Source: Haloplanus sp. GDY1 (GTDB lineage Archaea > Halobacteriota > Halobacteria > Halobacteriales > Haloferacaceae). From it: 64,000 nucleotides of DNA. The translations under genes were made by a program, and so were the position numbers. The stretch's first letter is position 1, and each line of letters opens with the position of its first letter. The notes under the pieces were generated by a model, which had not been told where the DNA came from, did not search any database, and was given only the letters and a program-made list of their open reading frames with translations. The stretch lies in the NCBI RefSeq assembly GCF_023703775.1, contig NZ_CP098514.1:2701998-2765997 (forward strand). The letters are read 5' to 3'. Below, in pieces: positions 49,644 to 58,135 of this stretch.

Positions 49644-50561
49644 TTACGCACCTCCCGTGCGCGGGGCGCGCATTTCGTCCGTGATGCGCATCACGTCGTT
49701 CGTGAGATCCTCCTGTCCGACGATCATCATCGCCGCACCGGCCGACAGCGCGGCGGTGAGCTGCGCGTCGCTCAGCTCCTGAGCGCCGGCGAGGTCCTCG
49801 GCGGCGTTGGCGAGCAGATGCAGTCCGGCGTACATCTGCTTGAGGTCCCCGTAGTTGTTGTCGAGGATGGTGTCCGTCAGGAGTACCTCGTTCTGCCAGA
49901 GGTACGTATCGAGGTAGTCCGTCCACAGCAGGACGCCCGCCGCCGCTCGCTGGTGGAGCGGAGCGATGTTGGCGGGGTCGAACCCCTCGACGCCGGCCGG
50001 GATGTTCTTCGTCGGCACCCACATGGCCAGCCGTTCCTTGTTGTTGACGACGTTGACGACCGTCGACGTCAGCTCCTCCTCGGTGTAGCCGAGTTCGAGG
50101 AGCGCGGACGCGAGCGCGCCCGTGCTGATGAGTTCGCGCGCCGTCGCGGCGATGTGCTCGGGCGTGAACTCCGGCAGGTTCTCCTCGACGCTCTCGAAGA
50201 AGCCGACTTCGACGAGATGCTCGTGGATCGCCCAGCCGGGCTCGGCGAGCTCCTGATAGGCCGTGCTGTCCTCGGCCGGGACGCCCATCGCGCGGAGCTC
50301 GTCCAGCTGAGCGATCTGTCCTTCCAGGGCGGCGAGTTCGCTACCCAGCAGACCCGCGTCCAGTTCTCCGGTCAGGTCCTCGCTGATGGCCTCGCCCATC
50401 GCGGCGAGTTCCCCCGCCGTCTCCCCTTCTACTTCTCCCCTGAGGTCGCTCAGGGTGAACTCACTACCTGCTGCCACTGCGCCGGTCAACCCGACGACCT
50501 TGAGGAACTGTCGGCGGTCCTCTTGGTCGATCTGGGGCATTCCGTTTACATATTGCGACAT
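49644..50561 (-). CDS. Tat-signal helical partner of the PQQ dehydrogenase
   Basis: The 305-residue protein begins with DRRQFLKVVGLTGAVAAG, a twin-arginine signal without a lipobox, followed by an all-alpha domain (TAGELAAMGEAISEDL, LGSELAALEGQIAQLDEL, YGDLKQMYAGLHLLANAAEDL). No metal or haem motif is visible. It is immediately upstream of and in the same operon as the dehydrogenase, which lacks any signal, so it may carry it through Tat as a complex and act as a small subunit. That role is inferred. Confidence 0.78.
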   Translation of the reverse strand: MSQYVNGMPQIDQEDRRQFLKVVGLTGAVAAGSEFTLSDLRGEVEGETAGELAAMGEAISEDLTGELDAGLLGSELAALEGQIAQLDELRAMGVPAEDSTAYQELAEPGWAIHEHLVEVGFFESVEENLPEFTPEHIAATARELISTGALASALLELGYTEEELTSTVVNVVNNKERLAMWVPTKNIPAGVEGFDPANIAPLHQRAAAGVLLWTDYLDTYLWQNEVLLTDTILDNNYGDLKQMYAGLHLLANAAEDLAGAQELSDAQLTAALSAGAAMMIVGQEDLTNDVMRITDEMRAPRTGGA

Positions 50562-50593
50562 GCCATACCACTCCGTACGTAGCGTAGGAATTG

Positions 50594-50624
50594 TCTATAT
50601 TTAACTTTGTGATATATTTCACAA
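50594..50624 (-). promoter_or_regulatory. Inverted repeat and TATA box before the PQQ operon
   Basis: TTGTGA-TATATT-TCACAA (50607-50624) has perfect 6-bp arms. Reading leftward, TTAAATATA (50594-50602) is next and could be the TATA box, about 35 nt before ATG 50561. The region is very AT-rich beside GC-rich genes. A repressor or activator dimer is expected there. Confidence 0.55.
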
Positions 50625-50726
50625 TTGAAGACGTTAATTAAATATGAGTGTATAAGGGGCTATAGCGGAAACGTGCGCTGCCGAGAGGATGGGACCGTCT
50701 ATCCGCCGTTGTCGAATTTGTTCGGG

Positions 50727-51260
50727 TTATCGGACCGTGAGTTGACCGATCATCCCGGACGCCACGTGGGGGACACAGACGTAGGTGTAGTCGCCGGTCG
50801 TTTCGAAGGTGTGGTAGTACGACGTTCCGGCCGCGTTGAGCGAGAGGTGGTTGACGTTCTCGCCCGAGATGTCGTAGCTCGCGAACGGCTCCGCACCTTC
50901 CGGGAGTTCGACGTCGCTCGCGGCGTCGGGGTGTCCCGAGACGTTGTGGCCGCCAGAGTCGAAGACCCACTCGACGGTGTCGCCCTGTGACACCGCGGTG
51001 TTCGCCGGTTCGAACTGGAGGCTGCCACCCGGACCGACGGAGATCGTCGCGTCCGGCTCCGGCGCCGGCGTCGACGTGGCCGTCGCCGTCGCCGTGGCCG
51101 TCGGTTCCGGGGTGTCGGTCGCCGTCGCCGTCGCCGTCGCCTCTCCGCCACCGCCACCGTTGCCGCCGGAACAGCCCGCGAGCCCGGCGAGAACGACACT
51201 GCTGAACGTGGCTGCGAATTTCCGCCGCGACAGGAACTCGTTCGACTGCTTTGAGACCAT
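50727..51260 (-). CDS. Halocyanin-like blue copper lipoprotein
   Basis: The 177-residue protein has a Tat signal (SRRKFAATFSSVVLAGLAG) with lipobox Cys30, a Thr/Pro/Ala-rich linker and a complete plastocyanin-like domain. Copper ligands are His105 (GGHNVSG), Cys162, His165 (YVCVPH) and Met170. It is anchored outside the membrane and can carry electrons. It sits upstream of the PQQ operon on the same strand, about 165 nt away, and is a natural electron acceptor for it (inference). Confidence 0.92.
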   Translation of the reverse strand: MVSKQSNEFLSRRKFAATFSSVVLAGLAGCSGGNGGGGGEATATATATDTPEPTATATATATSTPAPEPDATISVGPGGSLQFEPANTAVSQGDTVEWVFDSGGHNVSGHPDAASDVELPEGAEPFASYDISGENVNHLSLNAAGTSYYHTFETTGDYTYVCVPHVASGMIGQLTVR

Positions 51261-51373
51261 CGACTCGAACTTCGGTTTGCGTCTAATAAACCTGATGAAG
51301 TCGCGTCAGGGACTCCCACACACACGCCCGGACATGTCCGATCCGCTACCAGATCGCGGCCGTTCGCCGGCAG

Positions 51374-51381
51374 TTTATATA
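51374..51381 (+). promoter_or_regulatory. TATA box that decides the start of the HTH-SBP gene
   Basis: TTTATATA at 51374-51381 overlaps the in-frame ATG at 51381, so that ATG cannot be in the transcript. The in-frame GTG at 51405 is 27-28 nt from the box centre, the leaderless spacing seen elsewhere here. Confidence 0.6.
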
Positions 51382-51404
51382 TGGCGTGGGACCAAGCATC
51401 CACC

Positions 51405-52658
51405 GTGCGAGTTCGAGAGTTTCCCGTCCTCGGCGACGAGGACGAACGAGCGGTCGAGGCGTTCGCCGCGGGACTCGACCGCGAGGCGGCGCGGGTCCTC
51501 GCCTATCTGGTCGGGCGCGAGGACACCGACCGCTTCTCCGGCGAGGCGGCGTCGCGGCTGGCCGTCCGCGTCGGCGTCGACCTGGGTCGCGGCCGGGTCT
51601 CCGACGTCCTCGCCACGCTCACCGACAGCGGTCTGGTCACCGAGACGACCGTCGAGAGCGAGGCGCCGGGCCGTCCCCCCAAGGGCTGGCGCGCCGACGC
51701 CGGCCACGACCGGACGGTCGAGCGCGTGCGCGCCCTCCACTCCGAGGCGCTGCTCGACCGGGCGGCGTCGGTCGCCGCGAGCCTCGGCGACGACGTCGGC
51801 GTCGACGCCGGCGCACGGTCGGGGACCCTCGATCCGGTCGCGGTGGGGCTCAACTGGGAGCCCAACGGTCTCCACGCGCCCCTGTTCGCGGGGCGCTACG
51901 ACGTCGACGTGAGCTTCACGGGCCGTCGCGGCTCCCGCGCCGCGCTGTCCGCGGTGGCCGACGGCGACGTCGACGTGGCGCTCACCGGCGCCGCGACGCT
52001 GCTTCGCGCCCACGCCGACGGTCACGACGTGATCCCCCTCGCGCTCTACTACCAGCGGGCGATGGTCGTCCTCTACACCACCCGCGAGACGTTCGGGGGT
52101 CCGCTCCGGAGCGTGGAGGACGTGCGCGGCCGTCGGGTCGCCATGCCCGCCGGCTCCGAGACGGGGGCGCTCGGGCGGCTCTTCCTGTCACAGGCCGGCG
52201 TCGTCGACGACGTGACCGTCGTCCGCGCCGACGGCGAGGAGCGCGAGGCGCTGCTCGACGGCGACGCCGACGTGGCGACCGGCGTCTTCACCGATCCGCT
52301 GGAACTGGAGGCCGCCGGCCACGACGTGGATTCGGTGCTCGTGGCCGACCACTTCCCGGTCCCCGGGCCCGCCTTCGTCGTCCGCCGGGAGACGCTCCGG
52401 GACCGTCCCGCCGCGCTCCGGGGGTTCCTCGAAGGCGCGATGGCCGGCTGGAGCGCCGCCAAGGTCGACCCCGCGGCGGCGGTCGACGCCCTCGACGGAC
52501 GAGGCGGCGAGCGGGACGCGGCCGAGCGGCGCAAACTCGCCCAGGCGCTCGACCGCTTCGCGGACAGCGACGCCGTCGAGAAGAACGGCTGGGGGTGGCA
52601 CTCCGTCGAGACGTGGCAGCGGCTCCGGATCGCCCTCGATCAGGCGGACGCGCTATGA
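51405..52658 (+). CDS. Winged-helix DNA-binding domain fused to an NMT1/SsuA-like binding domain
   Basis: The protein has 417 residues from GTG 51405 (an ATG at 51381 would add eight). Residues about 20-100 form a winged helix (ARVLAYLVGREDTDRF, RLAVRVGVDLGRGRVSDVLATLTDSGLV), then GRPPKGWRA as a wing. From about 128 the SBP domain begins VAVGLNWEPNGLHAPLFAGRYDVDV with FTGRRGSRAALSAVADGDVDVALTG. No signal peptide or lipobox is present. It heads an ABC-transporter operon (ATGA overlap), so it probably senses the transported ligand in the cytoplasm and regulates the locus. Confidence 0.82.
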   Translation: MRVREFPVLGDEDERAVEAFAAGLDREAARVLAYLVGREDTDRFSGEAASRLAVRVGVDLGRGRVSDVLATLTDSGLVTETTVESEAPGRPPKGWRADAGHDRTVERVRALHSEALLDRAASVAASLGDDVGVDAGARSGTLDPVAVGLNWEPNGLHAPLFAGRYDVDVSFTGRRGSRAALSAVADGDVDVALTGAATLLRAHADGHDVIPLALYYQRAMVVLYTTRETFGGPLRSVEDVRGRRVAMPAGSETGALGRLFLSQAGVVDDVTVVRADGEEREALLDGDADVATGVFTDPLELEAAGHDVDSVLVADHFPVPGPAFVVRRETLRDRPAALRGFLEGAMAGWSAAKVDPAAAVDALDGRGGERDAAERRKLAQALDRFADSDAVEKNGWGWHSVETWQRLRIALDQADAL

Positions 52659-53428
52659 TTCGGGTCGAGGATCTGTCGGTCACCTACGGCGACCTCCGCG
52701 CGCTCGCCGACGTCTCCCTCGACGTCGCCGACGGCGAGTTCGTCACGGTCGTCGGCCCCTCGGGCTGTGGCAAGACCACGCTCCTTCGGACCATCGGCGG
52801 GCTGGAGGAGCCGACGACGGGCCGCGTCACCGTCGACGGCGACCCGCCCGAGGTCGCCCAGTCGGACGCCCGCCTCGGCTTCGTCTTCCAGGAGCACACC
52901 CTGTTGCCTTGGAAGACCGCCGTCGAGAACGTCACCTTCCTCCGGCGGATGGCGGGGAAGGACCCCGACCCCGAGGGCGCCCGCGACCTGCTCTCGACGA
53001 CGGGGCTCGACGGCTTCGAGGACGCCCGCCCCGGCGAACTCTCCGGGGGCATGAAACAGCGGGTCGCCATCGCCCGCGCCATCCACCTCGGCGCCGAGGT
53101 GTTGCTCATGGACGAACCGTTCGGCGAACTCGACGAGATCACCCGCGACGAGATGAGCGTCGAGATCCTCCGCCTCTGGCGCGAGAACCGAAAGACCGTC
53201 GTGTTCGTCACCCACAGCGTCCCCGAGGCCGTCTTCCTCGGCGACCGCTGCATCGTGGTCTCGGGGTCGTCCGGCGCCGACCCGGCCGCCGGCGACGACG
53301 CGCCCGGTCGGATCGTCGGCGAGTTCGACGTCGACCTCCCGCGTCCCCGCGACGAGTCGGTGTTCGGCTCCGAGGCCTTCGGGACCCAGGTCGCCGAGGT
53401 GCGCCGGGCGCTCCACGACGACGCATGA
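52655..53428 (+). CDS. ABC transporter ATP-binding protein (nitrate/sulfonate/taurine type)
   Basis: The 257-residue ATPase has Walker A GPSGCGKTT (34-42), Q-loop FVFQEHTLLPWKT, signature LSGGMKQRVAIARA, Walker B LLMDEPFGELDEITR and switch His in FVTHSV. It is the SsuB/TauB/ThiZ-like branch. It overlaps genes on both sides. It would power both permeases nearby, as no other ATPase gene is present in the locus. Confidence 0.95.
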   Translation: MIRVEDLSVTYGDLRALADVSLDVADGEFVTVVGPSGCGKTTLLRTIGGLEEPTTGRVTVDGDPPEVAQSDARLGFVFQEHTLLPWKTAVENVTFLRRMAGKDPDPEGARDLLSTTGLDGFEDARPGELSGGMKQRVAIARAIHLGAEVLLMDEPFGELDEITRDEMSVEILRLWRENRKTVVFVTHSVPEAVFLGDRCIVVSGSSGADPAAGDDAPGRIVGEFDVDLPRPRDESVFGSEAFGTQVAEVRRALHDDA

Positions 53429-54180
53429 GCGTCGCGGAACGCGTTCCGCTCCCCGACGTGACGCTCCCGGTCGCGGGACTGGTCGCCGCCGTCGGCTGCT
53501 GGTGGGCGGTCACCGTCGCCTTCGCCATTCCCCCCTTTCTCCTGCCGTCGCCGGCCGCCGTCGCCGCCCGCCTCGCCGGCGACCCCGCGCTCTACCTGTC
53601 GAGCGCCGCCGAGACGCTCCGGAAGGTCCTCGTCGGCGGCGCCGTCGGGGTGGTCGCCGGCTTCGCCATCGCCGTCCTCGTCGCCACGATCCCCCTGCTC
53701 AAGCGGGCGATCTACCCCTACCTCGTCGCGATGCGCGTCCTCCCGAAGATCGCGGTCGCGCCCCTCTTTCTCATCTACTTCGGCGTCGGCTTCGGGACGG
53801 CCGTCCTCTTCGTCGCCCTCGTCGTCTTCTTCCCCGTCGTCGTCGGGACGGCCGCGGGCCTCTCGCGGACGCCCGAGGCCCACCTCGATCTGCTCCGGTC
53901 GGTCGACGCCGACCCCGTCCGGACCTTCCTCGCAGTACGGCTGCCCCACGCCCTCCCCGACGTCTTCGCCGGCCTGAAACAGGCGGTCACGCTGGCCGTC
54001 GTGGGCGCCGTCGTCGCGGAGTGGATCCTCTCGAACGACGGCCTCGGCTCCCTGATCCTCGTCGCCTCGGAGAACGTGCAGGTGGACGTGATGCTCGCCG
54101 CGCTCGCGGTGTTGCTCCCCATCGGGTTCCTCCTCTACGGCGGCGTGACGCTCTGTCAGCGCGCGGTCGCGTGGGCCTAG
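53425..54180 (+). CDS. ABC transporter permease, SsuC/ThiX type
   Basis: The 251-residue protein has six hydrophobic helices and the inner-membrane EAA loop (MRVLPKIAVAPLFLIYFGVGFGTA, then RLPHALPDVFAGLKQAVTLAVVGAVVAEW). It overlaps the ATPase gene by 4 nt. It belongs to the BPD_transp_1 family for SsuC-like importers. It converges on the second permease gene. Confidence 0.92.
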   Translation: MSVAERVPLPDVTLPVAGLVAAVGCWWAVTVAFAIPPFLLPSPAAVAARLAGDPALYLSSAAETLRKVLVGGAVGVVAGFAIAVLVATIPLLKRAIYPYLVAMRVLPKIAVAPLFLIYFGVGFGTAVLFVALVVFFPVVVGTAAGLSRTPEAHLDLLRSVDADPVRTFLAVRLPHALPDVFAGLKQAVTLAVVGAVVAEWILSNDGLGSLILVASENVQVDVMLAALAVLLPIGFLLYGGVTLCQRAVAWA

Positions 54181-54194
54181 CCCCTGTCCAGTCG

Positions 54195-54998
54195 CTAGCC
54201 CCAGTCCAGGCGCCGCTCCACCGCCGCGGGCACGAGGTAGAAGCCGAGGCCGAGGAGGGTGAGGGCGCCCAGGGTCGCGAAGGTGGCGCTCGTCCGCAGG
54301 AACTCGGCGGTGTGGAACAGCCGGTAGCCGAGCCCGGACTGGAGGGTGAGGAACTCCGCGACGACGGTGCCCACGACGGCCAGCGCGGCGGCGAGTTTCA
54401 CGCCGGCGAAGACGCTCGGCGCGGCCGCGGGCACCCGGACCCGGAGGAAGGTCCGCGCCGGCGACGCCCGAACCGAGCGGGCGAGGTCGGTGTACTCTCG
54501 GGGGACCGACCGGAGCCCGTCGACCGACGCGATTGCGACGGGAAAGACGGTCATGGTGGTGACGAGGGCGGCCCGCGAGAGGACGCCGTCGCCGATCCAG
54601 AGGAAGACGAGGGGGGCGACCGCGATCAGCGGCGCGATGCGCAGCGCGATCAGGTAGGGGTGGAGGATCGCGGCCGCCGCCCGCGACCCGACCATCGCGA
54701 AGGCGAGGGTGAGACCGACGACGACCCCGCCGACGAGGCCGAGGGCCGCCGTCGCCGCCGTGACGCCCGTCGCCGCGAGCAGCGTCCCCCGGGCCGCCAC
54801 GGCCGCCGTCGCCACGTCGACCGGCGAGGGGAGGATCACCTCCGGGACGCCGGTCGCCGTCACGAACCACTGCCAGCAGCCGACGACGACGACGAACACC
54901 GCGACGGGGGGCCAGGCGTGGCCGAGGACCGACCGGACGGTCCCGCCGCTCACCGTCGGCGTCTCGACGGCCGCGAGTCGCCGATCGGAGGTCGACAT
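54195..54998 (-). CDS. ABC transporter permease, second (SsuC/ThiX type)
   Basis: The 267-residue membrane protein parallels the other permease (ALRIAPLIAVAPLVFLWIGDGVL, PAAAPSVFAGVKLAAALAVVGTVVAEF) but is only distantly similar. It starts in an ATGA overlap with the binding-protein gene, so these two form a separate operon. It lacks its own ATPase and may use the one at 52655, either as a heterodimer or as a second importer. Confidence 0.92.
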   Translation of the reverse strand: MSTSDRRLAAVETPTVSGGTVRSVLGHAWPPVAVFVVVVGCWQWFVTATGVPEVILPSPVDVATAAVAARGTLLAATGVTAATAALGLVGGVVVGLTLAFAMVGSRAAAAILHPYLIALRIAPLIAVAPLVFLWIGDGVLSRAALVTTMTVFPVAIASVDGLRSVPREYTDLARSVRASPARTFLRVRVPAAAPSVFAGVKLAAALAVVGTVVAEFLTLQSGLGYRLFHTAEFLRTSATFATLGALTLLGLGFYLVPAAVERRLDWG

Positions 54999-56089
54999 CA
55001 GACGACGTCGGCGTACGACCCCACGTATCGGGAGTCGGTGTCGAGGTAGTCGTTGGTCCAGACGGCGCTCGGGTCGACTTCGCCGCCCAGGGCGTCCGCG
55101 TCCGCGAGGGCGTCGCGGACGACCCGCCAGGGTTCGGCCTCGCTCCACCCCCAGCCGTGGTCCCTGACGGCGTCGCTCAGCATGAACTCCCCGGCCATGG
55201 TCTCCCACTTCCGGCGCTGCTGGTCGCGGGACTCCGAGAGGACGCCGTTCGCCTCGACCAGCAGGTCGGTCGCCTCGCCGGGGCGCTGCTGAGCCCACGC
55301 GGCCCCGCGGGCGGTCGCCCGGAGGAACGCCCGGACGGCCTCGGGGTTGGCTGCGGCCCAGTCCCGCTCCGCCGCGATCACGTGGCCGTAGGAGGGGATC
55401 GCGTTCGCGACGGGGATGCTGTCGACGGTGTAGTCCTGGGCCTCGGCGCTGATGGCGTCGCCGAAGACGCCGCCGGCGGCGTCGATCTCGCCCGCGAGGA
55501 GCTGCTGGACCGTGTCGTAGCCGGTGTCGACCATCTCGACGTCCTCGCGGACGCCCGCCTCCGCCAGGAGCAGCGAGGTGAGCATCCGCACCATCCCCGG
55601 ACCGGTGCCGACCGTCTTGCCGGCGAGTTGCTCGACGTCGGTCAGTTCGCCGCCGAAGGTCTCCCGCGTCGAGAACACCACCGCCGGACTCCGCTGCATC
55701 ACGACCCCCACCGACTGCGGTGAGAGGCCCCGGCTGTTGATGTTCAGCACCTGATCGCTGCTCGTGACCGCGAAGTCGACGTTGCCGAGGCCGGCCTGCT
55801 TCGCCGAGAACGTCGATCCCTCTCCCGTCTCGATGGCGTCGAGCGTCAGCCCCTCCTCCTCGTAGAACCCCTTCGCCTTCGCGGTGAAGTAGGGGACGTG
55901 GAGCCCGCTCGGCTTCCAGTTGAGGAGCAGCGACGACTCGCCCGGGATCGGCGTCCCCGTGGCCGTGCCGGTGGGTGTCGCCTCCCCGCCGGCCCCGGCG
56001 TCCGTCCCGCCGAGACATCCCGAGAGCCCCGTCGCCCCGGCAGCGCCCGCCGCGACGAGAAACGATCGTCTCGTCGGTGTGGATTCCAT
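54998..56089 (-). CDS. ABC substrate-binding Tat lipoprotein, NMT1/THI5-like
   Basis: The 363-residue protein has a Tat signal (TRRSFLVAAGAAGATGLSG) with lipobox Cys25. The binding domain has LLLNWKPSGLHVPYFTAKAKG, FYEEEGLTLDAIETGEGSTF and VDFAVTSSDQVLNINSRG. It is exported and lipid-anchored outside. The ATG 56089 start is preferred to the GTG at 56098. The LNWxPxG segment is also in the HTH-fused protein and gene C at 42508, so all three bind related ligands (inference); thiamine-precursor-like pyrimidines are one possibility. Confidence 0.92.
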   Translation of the reverse strand: MESTPTRRSFLVAAGAAGATGLSGCLGGTDAGAGGEATPTGTATGTPIPGESSLLLNWKPSGLHVPYFTAKAKGFYEEEGLTLDAIETGEGSTFSAKQAGLGNVDFAVTSSDQVLNINSRGLSPQSVGVVMQRSPAVVFSTRETFGGELTDVEQLAGKTVGTGPGMVRMLTSLLLAEAGVREDVEMVDTGYDTVQQLLAGEIDAAGGVFGDAISAEAQDYTVDSIPVANAIPSYGHVIAAERDWAAANPEAVRAFLRATARGAAWAQQRPGEATDLLVEANGVLSESRDQQRRKWETMAGEFMLSDAVRDHGWGWSEAEPWRVVRDALADADALGGEVDPSAVWTNDYLDTDSRYVGSYADVV

Positions 56090-56138
56090 GGGCGCCACTC
56101 AGGACACGGATAGTATAAAAATTCCGGTGAAACGTTTA

Positions 56139-56429
56139 TTAACTGACCCCGATCTCGTCGTCCGACGGCGACCACTCGAACTCGAGTTCGAGTTCCAGTT
56201 GGCGGTGGGTCTCGCCCACGAACTCCACCTCGACCTCGATGGGTTCGTCGAACTCGAAGGGGATCTCCCACTCGTCGGTGGAGATCGTGAGTCGGGGCTC
56301 CGATTCGATCTGGTCGGCGAGGTCACGCAGGAACGCCGCCGTCGACTCCCGGGAGAGGCGCACCTCCCGCTCGAAGTAGCCGTCGGTGACGGTCCGTGGA
56401 CCGTCGTTCGCGTCCGGCAGGTCGGCCAT
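56139..56429 (-). CDS. Amphi-Trp domain protein
   Basis: This 96-residue protein has the small amphi-Trp fold: EVRLSRESTAAFLRDLADQI, then a beta-hairpin with Trp (STDEWEIPFEFDEP) and ELELEFEWSPS. The domain is common in haloarchaea and of unknown biochemical role. It is monocistronic and divergent from the ArsR gene. Confidence 0.85.
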   Translation of the reverse strand: MADLPDANDGPRTVTDGYFEREVRLSRESTAAFLRDLADQIESEPRLTISTDEWEIPFEFDEPIEVEVEFVGETHRQLELELEFEWSPSDDEIGVS

Positions 56430-56485
56430 ACCGTGCCATACGAGGAGAGAGGTAAAATAGTGTGCGTCCCAAGGACGGACGACCG

Positions 56486-56776
56486 ATGTCCCTGTTCGAC
56501 GTTCTCGGGAGCAAGGCGCGACTACAGATCATCCGCGAACTGTCCACGGAACCCCGGTACGTCTCCGAACTCGCCGACCGCGTCGGGATGGACGGCAAGA
56601 CCGCGGTACACCACCTCTCGACGCTCGAGGAGGCGGGCATCGTCGAGAGCTACCGGACCAGCCGACGGAAGTACTACCGGCTGACCAAGCGCATCGAACT
56701 GCGCGCCTCGCCCGAACCCGACCCCATGTTTCTGCTACACGCCGTCGACGTCGACGAGGCCGAACAGTCCCGGTAG
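56486..56776 (+). CDS. ArsR-family transcriptional regulator
   Basis: The 96-residue winged-helix protein has SLFDVLGSKARLQIIRELSTE, YVSELADRVGMDGKTAVHHL (recognition helix) and SYRTSRRKYYRLTKRI (wing). No metal-binding cysteines are present, so it is not a metal sensor of the classic type. The start is ATG 56486. It may regulate the nearby antiporter gene 100 nt downstream. Confidence 0.9.
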   Translation: MSLFDVLGSKARLQIIRELSTEPRYVSELADRVGMDGKTAVHHLSTLEEAGIVESYRTSRRKYYRLTKRIELRASPEPDPMFLLHAVDVDEAEQSR

Positions 56777-56877
56777 CGCGACGTCCGCCCCGCTCCCGAC
56801 GGCGCGTGTATAATAATTCAATGCACGTTACTACTCGCGTACTAACATACATAACGGTCGACCGCTATCGACGGTCC

Positions 56878-58098
56878 ATGGTACGCACGCGGATGGTTGT
56901 CGGTATCGTGTTGTTGCTGTCGCTTCTCGTCGCTTCTCCGGCGGCGTCGGCGGTGGCCGACGACGTGGGGATCGAGGCCCCCGTCGACCCGGTCCTCGCC
57001 CAGGAGGAGGGTGAGGAGGAAGAGGGCGGTATCGAGGGGGCCATCGAGGGCTTCATCGAGGCACAGGGCACCGTCGGGGCGGTGATCGTGTTGCTCGGCG
57101 GCGCCCTCCTGCTGGCCGCCAGTACGGAAAAGCTCATCAGTTACCTCGCCCGCGCCGCGCTCAACCTGAAGATGTCGCTGTTCGCGCTCGCCATCATCTT
57201 CACCGGCTTCGAGTTCGACGACACGATCCTCGCGCTCGTGTTGTCGGCCGGCGGGCTGGAGGAGGCGGCGCTCGGGTCGGCGCTCGGGACGGGGCTGGCG
57301 ATCATCGGCGTGACGCTCGCGCTCGCGGCCCTCGTCGAGCCGTTCCCGGTCGACCTGCCGAACGACTACGTCGCCATCTTCGGGCTCGCGCCGCTGATCC
57401 TGGTCCCCTTCGTCCTGCTGGGGACGTTGACGGCGATCCACGGGATCGTCCTGACGGCCTTCTTCGTCTTCGCGTTCGGCTACTTCATCGTCCGGGAGCG
57501 CCGGCGCGACGTGCCCGTGTTCCGGAACACGGATCTGGGAAAGCAGCTCCGCCCCGACGGCGGAACCGCGACGCGGGCGGACGCGCTCGACGAGATCGCG
57601 GAGGAACGGATCCTCGGCGACCTCGCGGACTCCGGGATCGTGTGGATCGTCCTCTCGATCCTGGCGCTGGTCGGCATCGTCTTCGCGGCCATGCTCCTCG
57701 AGGGCGGCTCCGGCGTCGTGATGGAGGGGTTCGGCCTCTCCGGCACCGTCTTCGGGGCGACCATCCTCACCCTGATCCTCACCTTCGAGGACATCATGCT
57801 GACGCTGGAGCCGGTTCGGCGGGGCTTCCCCGAGATCGGCGTCGGCAACGTCATCGGGAGCGTCCTGTTCTCCGTGACGGGGAACATCGGCGTCATCATG
57901 TTCCTCAGCGAGGTGAGCATCTCCTCGTCCGTCCTCACCTTCCACCTGCCCTTCATGATCGTCGTGACGGCCCTCGCCGCGTACTTCTTCTACGAGGGGC
58001 AGATCGAGCGGTGGCACGGCGCCCTGCTCGGGGGGCTCTACGTCGCGTACTGGGTGATCGCGCTCGTCGTGTTCAGCGGCGTCCCGATCGGCGAGTAA
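56878..58098 (+). CDS. CaCA-superfamily (Na+/Ca2+ exchanger-like) protein with signal peptide
   Basis: The 406-residue membrane protein has a cleavable-looking N-terminus (VVGIVLLLSLLVASPAASA), an acidic loop and two five-helix halves. The second alpha repeat is ILTFEDIMLTLEPVRRG, then IGVGNVIGSVLFSVTGN; the first is FTGFEFDDTILALVL, in which the usual GTSLPE is not kept. It probably exchanges cations across the membrane, but the altered motif makes the ion uncertain. It converges on a related gene. Confidence 0.85.
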   Translation: MVRTRMVVGIVLLLSLLVASPAASAVADDVGIEAPVDPVLAQEEGEEEEGGIEGAIEGFIEAQGTVGAVIVLLGGALLLAASTEKLISYLARAALNLKMSLFALAIIFTGFEFDDTILALVLSAGGLEEAALGSALGTGLAIIGVTLALAALVEPFPVDLPNDYVAIFGLAPLILVPFVLLGTLTAIHGIVLTAFFVFAFGYFIVRERRRDVPVFRNTDLGKQLRPDGGTATRADALDEIAEERILGDLADSGIVWIVLSILALVGIVFAAMLLEGGSGVVMEGFGLSGTVFGATILTLILTFEDIMLTLEPVRRGFPEIGVGNVIGSVLFSVTGNIGVIMFLSEVSISSSVLTFHLPFMIVVTALAAYFFYEGQIERWHGALLGGLYVAYWVIALVVFSGVPIGE

Positions 58099-58135
58099 CG
58101 TCCCCCCGGCCATTTCGACCGCCGGAGCCGTGCCC

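Noticed and set aside
51381-51404. ATG 51381 as the start of the HTH-SBP protein
   Set aside because: The ATG overlaps the TATA box; the in-frame GTG 24 nt later has the leaderless spacing.
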